This document shows positions 8,203-15,849 of a stretch of DNA of 64,000 nucleotides, piece by piece (position 1 is the stretch's first letter; every line of letters starts with the position of its first letter). The position numbers and the translations under genes were made by a program. The notes under the pieces are model-generated. The model saw nothing but the letters and a program-made list of their open reading frames with translations. It ran no database searches and was not told the origin of the DNA. Origin of the DNA: Mucilaginibacter sp. KACC 22773 (GTDB lineage Bacteria > Bacteroidota > Bacteroidia > Sphingobacteriales > Sphingobacteriaceae); NCBI RefSeq assembly GCF_028736215.1, contig NZ_CP117883.1:7254001-7318000 (forward strand). The letters are read 5' to 3'.

Positions 8203-8979
8203 ATGCGCATTCGTTTTACCCTGCAGTTACTCGTTTGCTTTTGCTTTGTTTTAAATGCATCAGCACAGGAATTTACCCTAAAAGGGGTGATATCTAAAAA
8301 AAGCACACCCGAGCGTGTTGGCCAGGTAATGATCAAGGATTTAAAATCCAACGTCACTATCATGAGCGACGACCTGGGCTGGTTTTCTATCAAGGTTTCT
8401 GTTGGAGATACGCTGCTTTTCTCGAAAGAAAAATTTACACCGCAAAAAATAGAGGTACTAAATAACAGCGATATGCCTGTTTACCTGCAGCCCCAAATTG
8501 TATTGGCCGAAGTAAAAATTACCGGCCAAACCAAGCGGCAGGAGGTTAACGAAATTATGGGCGATTACCGCAAACAAGGCACTTTTTACGCCGGCAAACC
8601 ACCTGTAACATCATTTATAACCAATCCGTTAACAGGAATTTATGAGCTTTTTGGCCAGACGCCAAACAGGGCCAAACGCTTTGCGCAGTTCTCTAAAGGC
8701 GAAATTGAGCAGGCCGAGGTAAACAGGCGATATAATATCAATTTTGTAAAACAAGTTACCAAAGTAAAATCAGATACCGAGGCGCAGCGTTTCATGAATT
8801 ATTATACGCCGACATTCGACGAATTGAAAGGCTGGAATGATTACGACCTGATAAGCCACATCCAAAAATCGTATGATTATTACAAAAACAGCGGGGAAAA
8901 AGAGAAACTGGAATTGCTGAATTCGCCAACGTTTATTAAGCCAGATTCTACCAAGCTATCAAAACCGGGGCAACACTAA
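8203..8979 (+). CDS. Secreted protein with carboxypeptidase-like regulatory domain
   Basis: This 258-residue protein has a signal peptide of about 21 residues ending ASAQ. An N-terminal beta-sandwich of the CarboxypepD_reg type (FTLKGVISKKSTPERVGQVM, then DDLGWFSIKVSVGDTL) follows, as in the leading domain of SusC-like receptors. The remaining 150 residues show no recognised catalytic site. It is probably periplasmic or outer-membrane associated. It is transcribed alone, divergent from yicC and convergent with rnc. Its function is unknown. Confidence 0.75.
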   Translation: MRIRFTLQLLVCFCFVLNASAQEFTLKGVISKKSTPERVGQVMIKDLKSNVTIMSDDLGWFSIKVSVGDTLLFSKEKFTPQKIEVLNNSDMPVYLQPQIVLAEVKITGQTKRQEVNEIMGDYRKQGTFYAGKPPVTSFITNPLTGIYELFGQTPNRAKRFAQFSKGEIEQAEVNRRYNINFVKQVTKVKSDTEAQRFMNYYTPTFDELKGWNDYDLISHIQKSYDYYKNSGEKEKLELLNSPTFIKPDSTKLSKPGQH

Positions 8980-9002
8980 AGAAAGATGTATTGTTAAGTC
9001 AA

Positions 9003-9087
9003 CAGTATTAAGTCGCAAGCCTAAAGTTAAATTTTTTCTTTTTCGACTTAGAACCTAAGACTTTGGGCTAACGACAATCCGTCAATT
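9003..9087. repeat. Dispersed intergenic repeat, AAGTC word family, copy 1
   Basis: This sequence between two convergent genes has the layout GTATTAAGTCG, a central arm and GACTTAG, then CTAACGAC and ATCCGTCA. It is clearly homologous to the element at 51721-51803. The central arms form an imperfect hairpin. Confidence 0.6.
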
Positions 9088-9109
9088 TATCGTTGACACG
9101 ACAGTATTG

Positions 9110-9835
9110 TTAAATGCCCAACGTTTCGCAGGCTTTTTCGGCGGCAAGCTTCTCGGCATTTTTTTTGCTGAATTCCTTGCCCGAGCCTGTTATTTCGCCA
9201 TCAACCAGTGCCTGTACAGTAAACAGTTTTGTGTTTTCGCCATCCTGGTTGGTTACCAGTTCAAAAGTAATATCGCGGCCGTGACGCTGGCACCACTCAA
9301 TTAATTTACTTTTAAAGTTGGTTTCGGTTTGCTCCAGTTTATGAATATCTATGTGCGATTTGATGATGTGGTTTATCAAAAAGCTTTTGGTAAAATCATA
9401 TCCCTTATCCAAATAAACGGCGCCAATGAGCGCTTCAAAGGCATCGCCAAGTAATGAGCCTTGCCTGCTGGAGTTTAGCATGCGGCTATCGTATTCAATC
9501 AACTTATCGAAGCCAAGCTTACGGCCAAGGGCATTAAGGTTGTTACGGCTTACAATTTTTGACCGCAACTCAGTTAAGAAACCTTCGTCCTCATAGGGAT
9601 ATAGTTTAAAAAGCACTTCGGCTACAACACTGCCTAAAACAGCATCGCCCAGGAACTCCAGGCGTTCATTACTGTTCTTTACCCCCTTTTTTACGTTTTG
9701 GGCAACAGACTTATGCCTGAATGCTAACCGGTATAAAGACAAATTGCCCGGCACGAAACCGAGCAAATTATTTAAAACCTTAACATATTTTCTATTGGGC
9801 GATATATAAAGCTTGTATAACCGGCTGATAGGCAT
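9110..9835 (-). CDS. rnc: Ribonuclease III
   Basis: RNase III cleaves double-stranded RNA in rRNA and mRNA processing. The 241-residue protein carries the signature ERLEFLGDAVLG at 57-68, with the metal-binding Asp and Glu, a second acidic motif (LGDAFEALIGAVYLDKG), and a C-terminal double-stranded RNA-binding domain from about residue 168. It is the last gene of the acpP-fabF-rnc cluster, 10 nt after fabF, which is the standard Bacteroidota order. Confidence 0.96.
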   Translation of the reverse strand: MPISRLYKLYISPNRKYVKVLNNLLGFVPGNLSLYRLAFRHKSVAQNVKKGVKNSNERLEFLGDAVLGSVVAEVLFKLYPYEDEGFLTELRSKIVSRNNLNALGRKLGFDKLIEYDSRMLNSSRQGSLLGDAFEALIGAVYLDKGYDFTKSFLINHIIKSHIDIHKLEQTETNFKSKLIEWCQRHGRDITFELVTNQDGENTKLFTVQALVDGEITGSGKEFSKKNAEKLAAEKACETLGI

Positions 9836-9845
9836 TAAACCACAA

Positions 9846-11099
9846 TTAGTCTACGTATTTTTTAAATATCACAGAAGCATTATGGCCGCCGAAACCAAAC
9901 CCATTGCTTTGAACTATATTAATATCTCTTTTTTGCGCGGCATTAAAGGTGAAATTAATTTTAGGGTCAAAAGAAGGATCATCGGTAAAATGGTTAATAG
10001 TAGGGGGTATTATACCATTCTGTAAAGCCAATATAGAGGCAATAGCTTCAACCGCGCCGGCAGCACCTAAAAGGTGACCTGTCATTGATTTGGTTGAGCT
10101 GATATTTATACGGTAAATATCATCGCCAAACACATCCTGTATCGCTTTAATTTCCTGCGGATCGCCTATTGGGGTGGATGTTCCGTGAACATTCACATAG
10201 TCGATATCTGCAGGGGTTAAGTTCGCGTCTTCCAATGCCGACCGCATTACCAGTGCGGCTCCAAGCCCATCAGGGTGTGGGGCCGTCATGTGATAAGCAT
10301 CGGCGCTCATGCCGCCGCCCATCATTTCGGCATAAATTTTAGCGCCGCGGGCCTTTGCATGCTCCAGCTCTTCTAAAATTATAGTACCTGCGCCTTCGCC
10401 GGCCACAAAACCATCCCTGTCCAAATCAAACGGGCGCGATGCCGTTGCCGGATCATCGTTACGGGTTGATAATGCGTGCATAGCGTTAAAGCCACCGATA
10501 CCAGCTTCGTTAATGATTGCTTCAGAACCGCCGCTGATGAACATATTAGCTTTACCCAAACGGATATAGTTAAAAGAATCAATAAGCGAATTGTTTGATG
10601 AAGCGCAGGCGGAAACTGTTGAAAAGTTTGGACCGCGCAAACCATATTTGATCGAGATATGGCCGGGGGCTATATCCGCTATCATTTTAGGAATAAAAAA
10701 TGGGTTAAAGCGTGGGGTGCCATCGCCTTTGGCAAAGTTTACAACTTCATCCAAAAACGTTTTTAAACCGCCAATGCCCGAACCCCAGATAACGCCTATA
10801 CGGCTGGTATCCAGTTTCGAGAAATCTAAACCCGCATCCTTCACTGCCTCTTCTGTTGAGAAAAGCGCGTATTGAACAAACGGATCTAATTTACGGGCAT
10901 CTTTACGACCCAAAAAACCATCCGCATCAAAGCCCTTTACTTCACATGCGAACTTAGTTTTGAAATGTGTGGTATCAAAACTTTTAATAAAGGCAGCGCC
11001 ACTTACCCCATTGATTAAGCCATTCCAATACTCAGAAACGGTATTACCAATTGGAGTAAGTGCTCCAAGCCCGGTTACTACAACTCTTTTGAACTCCAT
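9846..11099 (-). CDS. fabF: Beta-ketoacyl-ACP synthase II
   Basis: FabF condenses malonyl-ACP with growing acyl-ACP in fatty acid elongation. The 417 residues carry the Cys-His-His triad: Cys165 in VSACASSNNS, His in VNVHGTSTPIGD and His in KSMTGHLLGAAG. The N-terminus VVVTGLGALTPIG and the C-terminal NGFGFGGHNA motif are both canonical. It follows acpP by 19 nt, consistent with an operon. Confidence 0.97.
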   Translation of the reverse strand: MEFKRVVVTGLGALTPIGNTVSEYWNGLINGVSGAAFIKSFDTTHFKTKFACEVKGFDADGFLGRKDARKLDPFVQYALFSTEEAVKDAGLDFSKLDTSRIGVIWGSGIGGLKTFLDEVVNFAKGDGTPRFNPFFIPKMIADIAPGHISIKYGLRGPNFSTVSACASSNNSLIDSFNYIRLGKANMFISGGSEAIINEAGIGGFNAMHALSTRNDDPATASRPFDLDRDGFVAGEGAGTIILEELEHAKARGAKIYAEMMGGGMSADAYHMTAPHPDGLGAALVMRSALEDANLTPADIDYVNVHGTSTPIGDPQEIKAIQDVFGDDIYRINISSTKSMTGHLLGAAGAVEAIASILALQNGIIPPTINHFTDDPSFDPKINFTFNAAQKRDINIVQSNGFGFGGHNASVIFKKYVD

Positions 11100-11118
11100 T
11101 TAATCCAGTTAGGGAGTC

Positions 11119-11355
11119 TTATTTAACGTTTTTTTCAAGGTAAGCAACAGCCTGACCTACAGTACCGATAGTTTCAGCCTGATCGTCAGGAATAGCCACG
11201 TTAAATTCTTTTTCAAACTCCATGATTAATTCCACGGTGTCTAACGAGTCGGCACCAAGGTCATTGGTGAAACTCGCTTCTGGTGTAACTTCACTTTCGT
11301 CAACACCCAGTTTTTCTACGATAATAGCTTTTACTCTTGAAGCGATATCAGACAT
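11119..11355 (-). CDS. acpP: Acyl carrier protein
   Basis: This is the 78-residue acidic carrier of fatty acid synthesis. The phosphopantetheine attachment site is Ser37 in DLGADSLDTVEL. Its length and the surrounding helix II sequence are canonical. It is the first gene of the acpP-fabF-rnc operon, and an AT-rich upstream region separates it from the divergent IPExxxVDY-family gene. Confidence 0.97.
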   Translation of the reverse strand: MSDIASRVKAIIVEKLGVDESEVTPEASFTNDLGADSLDTVELIMEFEKEFNVAIPDDQAETIGTVGQAVAYLEKNVK

Positions 11356-11480
11356 AGTCTTTATAGTTTAATGATTAATAAAAATTCAGTGCAAAGAAAA
11401 ATAAATTCTGTCAATAATCAAATCTAAAACTTTTACAATATATTTCGATAACAAAATTTTATTGGAGCGGTTTGTATTTG

Positions 11481-11488
11481 TATTTTTG
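11481..11488 (+). promoter_or_regulatory. Putative -7 promoter element (TATTTTTG)
   Basis: TATTTTTG fits the Bacteroidota TAnnTTTG consensus and lies 14 nt before the start codon of the gene at 11503. No clear -33 element is visible at ideal spacing. Confidence 0.35.
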
Positions 11489-11502
11489 ATGCGGTAAAAG
11501 TA

Positions 11503-11928
11503 ATGATTTTGAACAGGAAATTTTTAAAGTTTGAGATCGATTTTGATTTTGTGCTTATTGCGGTAACTTCTTCTTTAAAAGATTACCGTGTATGTTATCT
11601 TATCAACAAATTTTTAAATTTTAATTTTATTAAAACTGAGGATTTGTCTGTTGATATCCACCCCGGGAGCGAACCCGTTTTATTCTCGAAGTACTATTAT
11701 AGCTGGGAAACCACCGAAACAGATTTTTATTTTATTGGCAATAAAGGCTCTGAAGGCTATTTAGTGCCCGAAATGAAGAGCGCCGATTATTTTTTAATGG
11801 TGCGTAATTACATTGATGATACCGACCTTGATAACCTGATATCAACCCTAAATAAAATACCTGAAATTGTTGCCGCAGTAAAGATTGATCCGAAAAAAAT
11901 AAAATCACGGGAAAATCTGTTATTTTAG
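11503..11928 (+). CDS. IPExxxVDY-family protein
   Basis: This 141-residue protein is not enzymatically characterised. Near its end it reads NKIPEIVAAVKIDP, a variant of the IPExxxVDY signature that names a Bacteroidota family encoded beside pyruvate kinase. The N-terminus (LKFEIDFDFVLIAVTSSLKDYRVCYLIN) is a beta-rich fold typical of the group, and no signal peptide is present. It is 66 nt upstream of pyk on the same strand, so co-expression is likely. The family role is unknown. Confidence 0.75.
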   Translation: MILNRKFLKFEIDFDFVLIAVTSSLKDYRVCYLINKFLNFNFIKTEDLSVDIHPGSEPVLFSKYYYSWETTETDFYFIGNKGSEGYLVPEMKSADYFLMVRNYIDDTDLDNLISTLNKIPEIVAAVKIDPKKIKSRENLLF

Positions 11929-11994
11929 CGCAAAATTTTAAAAGTGTTGGTATCACACCTAATGTGAATACAGTGCCAGTTTAACCCGATTAAT

Positions 11995-13431
11995 ATGAAA
12001 TTATACTATAACCGTACTAAGATTGTTGCCACCATGGGCCCGGCATCAGCTAAAAAAGAAGTTTTATTAGCGATGATAAAGGCTGGTGTAAACGTTTGCC
12101 GCCTTAACTTTTCGCATGGACGCCCGGAAGATCATAAAGGCGTTATTGATACCATTAGAGAAATTAATGCCGAATACAAAACCAATGTTGGCATCCTTGC
12201 CGATTTGCAAGGCCCAAAAATCCGAATTGGTTTGGTAAAAGATGGCGGTATCCACTTAGTAAACGGTACCCAAATAAAAATTACTACGCAGGAATGTATT
12301 GGTAATGATGAGCAGATTTATATCACTTACGATACCTTCCCTCAGGATGTACAGGCTGATGAGATTATTTTATTAGACGATGGTAAGCTGCAGTTAAGGG
12401 TAATTGAAACAAACAGGCTTGATACTGTTATGTGCGAGGTAGTACACGGTGGTATATTAACATCACGTAAAGGCGTTAACCTGCCAAATACCAAAGTATC
12501 TATCCCCAGCTTAACCGAAGAGGATTTAATTAACCTGCAATTCGCGTTAAAATATGATGTAGAGTGGATTGGCTTATCATTTGTACGCACCGGACAGGAT
12601 ATTATTGAGCTTAAAGAAATTATAGCCAAAAGCGGTAAAGCCGCTAAGGTTATTGCTAAAGTTGAGAAACCGGAAGCAATTGATAATATAGACGAAATTA
12701 TTGCCGCTACCGATGGCGTAATGGTTGCCCGTGGCGATTTAGGTGTTGAAATGCCTTTAGAAGAAGTGCCACTGCTGCAAAAAATGATTGCCCGCAAATG
12801 CCGCGCGGCTTCAAAACCGGTAATTGTTGCTACCCAGATGCTGGAATCAATGATTACCACCCCGCGCCCAACACGCGCCGAAGTTAATGACGTAGCCAAC
12901 TCGGTACTTGATGGTGCCGACGCGGTAATGCTAAGCGGCGAAACATCTGTTGGCGAGTTCCCGATTATTGTTATTGAAACCATGGCCAAAATTGTACGCA
13001 ATGTAGAAGAGCTGGGCTATCCATATAATACATCAAAACAAGGGAAAGTTGATCCTACAGCTGTAAATTACTTAAGTAACGCGCTTTGCGAATCGGCAGT
13101 GCACCTGGCGCAACGTACCGATGCTGTAGGTATTGTATCCATGACAACATCTGGCTATACCGCGTTTGAAATATCAAGCCACCGGCCTAAGGCAAGCACC
13201 TACATATTTACGTCGAACAAGCAATTGCTTAATGCGCTTAGCCTGGTTTGGGGCGTACGCTCTTTTTACTACGATAAATTGGAAAGTACAGATGATACCA
13301 TTAGCGATGTAAATAATATACTTAAAGCAGCCGACCTTATACAGTCAGGCGATGTAGTGATAAACACTGCGGCTGTGCCAATCATTAAACAGGGCAAAAC
13401 CAATATGCTTAAAGTAAGCGTTATTGAATAA
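11995..13431 (+). CDS. pyk: Pyruvate kinase
   Basis: Pyruvate kinase makes pyruvate and ATP from phosphoenolpyruvate and ADP, the last step of glycolysis. The 478 residues include the N-terminal TKIVATMGPAS, the NFSHG motif, the catalytic lysine region KVIAKVEKPEAI and the metal-binding MVARGDLGVEMPLE. A C-terminal allosteric domain with MTTSGYTAFEISSHRPKA follows. A strong terminator lies 26 nt downstream. Confidence 0.97.
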   Translation: MKLYYNRTKIVATMGPASAKKEVLLAMIKAGVNVCRLNFSHGRPEDHKGVIDTIREINAEYKTNVGILADLQGPKIRIGLVKDGGIHLVNGTQIKITTQECIGNDEQIYITYDTFPQDVQADEIILLDDGKLQLRVIETNRLDTVMCEVVHGGILTSRKGVNLPNTKVSIPSLTEEDLINLQFALKYDVEWIGLSFVRTGQDIIELKEIIAKSGKAAKVIAKVEKPEAIDNIDEIIAATDGVMVARGDLGVEMPLEEVPLLQKMIARKCRAASKPVIVATQMLESMITTPRPTRAEVNDVANSVLDGADAVMLSGETSVGEFPIIVIETMAKIVRNVEELGYPYNTSKQGKVDPTAVNYLSNALCESAVHLAQRTDAVGIVSMTTSGYTAFEISSHRPKASTYIFTSNKQLLNALSLVWGVRSFYYDKLESTDDTISDVNNILKAADLIQSGDVVINTAAVPIIKQGKTNMLKVSVIE

Positions 13432-13456
13432 TAATAAAAGTTAACCTATATTAACG

Positions 13457-13492
13457 GCGGGTAATGTTTTTGCATTACCCGCTTTTGTTTTT
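13457..13492 (+). terminator. Rho-independent terminator of pyk
   Basis: A perfect 10-bp stem (GCGGGTAATG and CATTACCCGC) encloses a 6-nt loop and is followed by TTTTGTTTTT. Confidence 0.93.
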
Positions 13493-13512
13493 AACGCAGT
13501 GTAAAAATGCTA

Positions 13513-13746
13513 TCAATTGGCCATGTCAATCTGTTGCCCTATGGCTTCCAGTTCGTGTTGGCAGAAGGCTCTGGTATATGAAAGCGTTTTATATTGCTTC
13601 ATGCTTGTTTTATAAATATTGGCCACCCAAACTCCATGCATATAAAGCGAATAATAAACCCCTTTAATCGCAGCATCGGTTTTGGCACGGATATTTAAAT
13701 TAAAATGTTTGTCTTTTACGGCGTACTGTATGTCGAATTTTTTCAT
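13513..13746 (-). CDS. Small conserved hypothetical protein
   Basis: This is a 77-residue basic, Tyr-rich protein (start KKFDIQYAVKDKHFNLNI) with no signal peptide, membrane segment or recognised motif. The ORF is clean, starts with ATG, and is oriented toward the pyk terminator. It stands alone. Confidence rests on the coding look and the fit to the intergenic space only. Confidence 0.55.
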   Translation of the reverse strand: MKKFDIQYAVKDKHFNLNIRAKTDAAIKGVYYSLYMHGVWVANIYKTSMKQYKTLSYTRAFCQHELEAIGQQIDMAN

Positions 13747-13839
13747 AGATATAAGTGATTGATGATTTAAACATTCAAAGCTGGTACTTTGTTTGTTTAA
13801 GTCATTGGTTTGTAGGCGACTTTAAAAACTAAATTAAGG

Positions 13840-13886
13840 AAAAAAAAATAAAAAAGCAACCATCTTGCACAATTGCAAGTGGTTGC
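13840..13886 (-). terminator. Rho-independent terminator of the beta-CASP nuclease gene
   Basis: On the minus strand, arms of GCAACCA/CTTGC type (13856-13886) form a stem of about 12 bp around a short loop, followed by a run of T residues read from the A-rich tract 13840-13855. It lies 20 nt beyond the stop codon of the 13906-15309 gene. Confidence 0.85.
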
Positions 13887-13905
13887 ATGATTTTAATGCA
13901 TGAAC

Positions 13906-15309
13906 TTACCTTAAATCTATCCGCTGATGCTGATAAGGAATTTCAACCCGGTCAAAACCTTTTTCCTTTAACTTCACGCTAAAATGTTGCTGAACATCAT
14001 ATTCGCCGTGAACCAAAAAAATCTCCTTTACCTTTGCCGGATCCTGACAAGCCAAAAAATGTAGCAGGTCTTCATAGTCGCCATGGGCGCTCATTGATCT
14101 TATCGAGCGCACTTCGGCATTAACCTGGTACGTTTCGCCAAAAATATGTACTTCACTGTCGCCGGCAAGCAAGTGGCCGCCAAGGGAATTGGGTTCGCAA
14201 TAACCTACCATTAAAATGGTATTTTTATTATTGTTAATGTTGTTCTTAATATGATGTTTCACCCGTCCAGCCTCGGCCATGCCCGATGAGGAGATGATAA
14301 CACATGGCCGCGGATCGTTATTCAGCGCCTTTGATTCCTCGGTTGATTGGATAAAACGCAATCCTTTAAAACCAAAAGGATTGGCATCGGTTTTTAATAC
14401 TTGCTTTACCTGTTTATTATAAACCTCCGGGTGGTTCATTAAAACTTCGGTGGCTTTTTCAGATAACGGGCTATCTACGTAATAACGCAAATCAGGAAGT
14501 GTCCCTTTCAGCTCCAAAGCATTTAATGCGTATAGCAGTTCCTGTGTACGCCCGACACTAAAAGCCGGAATAATTACCTTGCCCCCTTTTACCTCGCAGG
14601 TTTGTTTAATAATTTCCAGTAAAGCTTCCTCTATCGGGCCCTGGTCTTTGTGCAATGAATCGCCATAGGTAGATTCCAGCAAAATATAGTCGGCCTGGGC
14701 AAACGGTTGCGGGTCGTTCAGCAGCATGTCGTCATAACGGCCAACATCGCCGCTAAAAGTGATGTTGGTAAGTTTGGCATCCTCGGTAATTGCCAGATGT
14801 ACCGATGCACTGCCTAAAATATGGCCGGCATCTGTGAACTTTAACTTCACCTGGGGGGTTATTTCAAATTCTTCATTGTATTCCACAATCTTAAATAACC
14901 TTAGCGCATCCATGGCCTCTTTATCCGTGTAAAGTGGCTCAATCAAGGGTAACCCTTTGCGTGCGCGGTGTTTGTTGCTATACTCCGCGTCCTGCATCTG
15001 GATATGTGCCGAATCCATCAGGAGGATGCGGGTAAGATCCATAGTGGCCGGTGTGCAATAGATCGGGCCATTATAACCCTCGGCAACCAACCGGGGTATC
15101 AATCCGCAATGATCTATATGCGCGTGCGACAGTACCATATAATCAACCTTTTCAGGATTGAAACCGAAATGCTCGTTCAGGTTGTCAGACTGATCGCCCA
15201 TACCCTGGAACATGCCGCAATCTAATAAAATTGCGGTTTCGTCTTTTAAGCGGATAAGGTGTTTGCTGCCGGTAACGTTACGTGCAGCGCCATGAAAGGT
15301 TATATTCAT
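13906..15309 (-). CDS. Beta-CASP metallo-beta-lactamase-fold RNA exonuclease
   Basis: This 467-residue protein is of the CPSF-73/YSH1-like group. The zinc-binding HAHIDH motif is at residues 62-67 and the downstream ligands include DAGHILGSA. The beta-CASP domain (PAFSVGRTQELLYALN, then VIISSSGMAEAGRVKHH) and the C-terminal RMM-type segment (EIFLVHGEYDVQQHF) are present. Such enzymes degrade or process RNA in the cytoplasm. It has its own terminator, and the gene lies divergent from blaI. Confidence 0.9.
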   Translation of the reverse strand: MNITFHGAARNVTGSKHLIRLKDETAILLDCGMFQGMGDQSDNLNEHFGFNPEKVDYMVLSHAHIDHCGLIPRLVAEGYNGPIYCTPATMDLTRILLMDSAHIQMQDAEYSNKHRARKGLPLIEPLYTDKEAMDALRLFKIVEYNEEFEITPQVKLKFTDAGHILGSASVHLAITEDAKLTNITFSGDVGRYDDMLLNDPQPFAQADYILLESTYGDSLHKDQGPIEEALLEIIKQTCEVKGGKVIIPAFSVGRTQELLYALNALELKGTLPDLRYYVDSPLSEKATEVLMNHPEVYNKQVKQVLKTDANPFGFKGLRFIQSTEESKALNNDPRPCVIISSSGMAEAGRVKHHIKNNINNNKNTILMVGYCEPNSLGGHLLAGDSEVHIFGETYQVNAEVRSIRSMSAHGDYEDLLHFLACQDPAKVKEIFLVHGEYDVQQHFSVKLKEKGFDRVEIPYQHQRIDLR

Positions 15310-15475
15310 TTATAATAGGGTATAAAGTATACATAACGAAGATGGCGATTTAATGTTTAATAAAACAAAACTAAGTTTTTAGTTGTTATTTTGGTTTATA
15401 GTTTATAACTTAGATTAACCAATTGGACAAGCCACTGCGATTTTAAATAAGCATTGGCATTTTTACACAAAGCAC

Positions 15476-15847
15476 ATGGAAATTAAAGAGTTAACCCGCG
15501 CCGAAGAACAATTAATGCAGGTATTATGGCAACTGGAAAAAGCATATGTAAAAGATGTGATTGACATGTTGCCCGAACCTAAGCCTGCATATAACACGGT
15601 ATCAACCATTATCAGGATACTGGAAACAAAGGGCTTTGTAGGGCATACGGCGTTTGGCAAAAGCCACCAATACCACCCGATAGTAAGTAAAGATCAATAC
15701 CAGGATTTTGCATCTGATAAATTATTGAGCGGATATTTTGATAATTCGGTTAACCGCATGCTTTCCTTTTTTGTAAAAAAAGAGAAGATTGACCTTAAAG
15801 AGGCTGACGAGATCATGAAACTGATTGAAAAACTTAAAGACAAATAG
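15476..15847 (+). CDS. BlaI/MecI/CopY family repressor
   Basis: This 123-residue winged-helix repressor begins ELTRAEEQLMQVLWQLEKAYV and continues with TVSTIIRILETKGFV, the usual BlaI recognition helix and wing. A C-terminal dimerisation helix follows. In BlaI-BlaR1 systems the M56 peptidase cleaves this repressor when a signal is sensed. The M56 gene starts 2 nt after the stop here, so the pair is an operon. A loose inverted repeat (CTAAGTT at 15371-15377, AACTTAG at 15407-15413) upstream is a weak operator candidate. Confidence 0.92.
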   Translation: MEIKELTRAEEQLMQVLWQLEKAYVKDVIDMLPEPKPAYNTVSTIIRILETKGFVGHTAFGKSHQYHPIVSKDQYQDFASDKLLSGYFDNSVNRMLSFFVKKEKIDLKEADEIMKLIEKLKDK

Positions 15848-15849
15848 CG

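Noticed and set aside
13513..13667. Plus-strand ORF of 67 codons overlapping the small hypothetical protein
   Set aside because: It overlaps the pyk terminator and the minus-strand 77-codon ORF. The minus-strand frame has a better amino acid composition.
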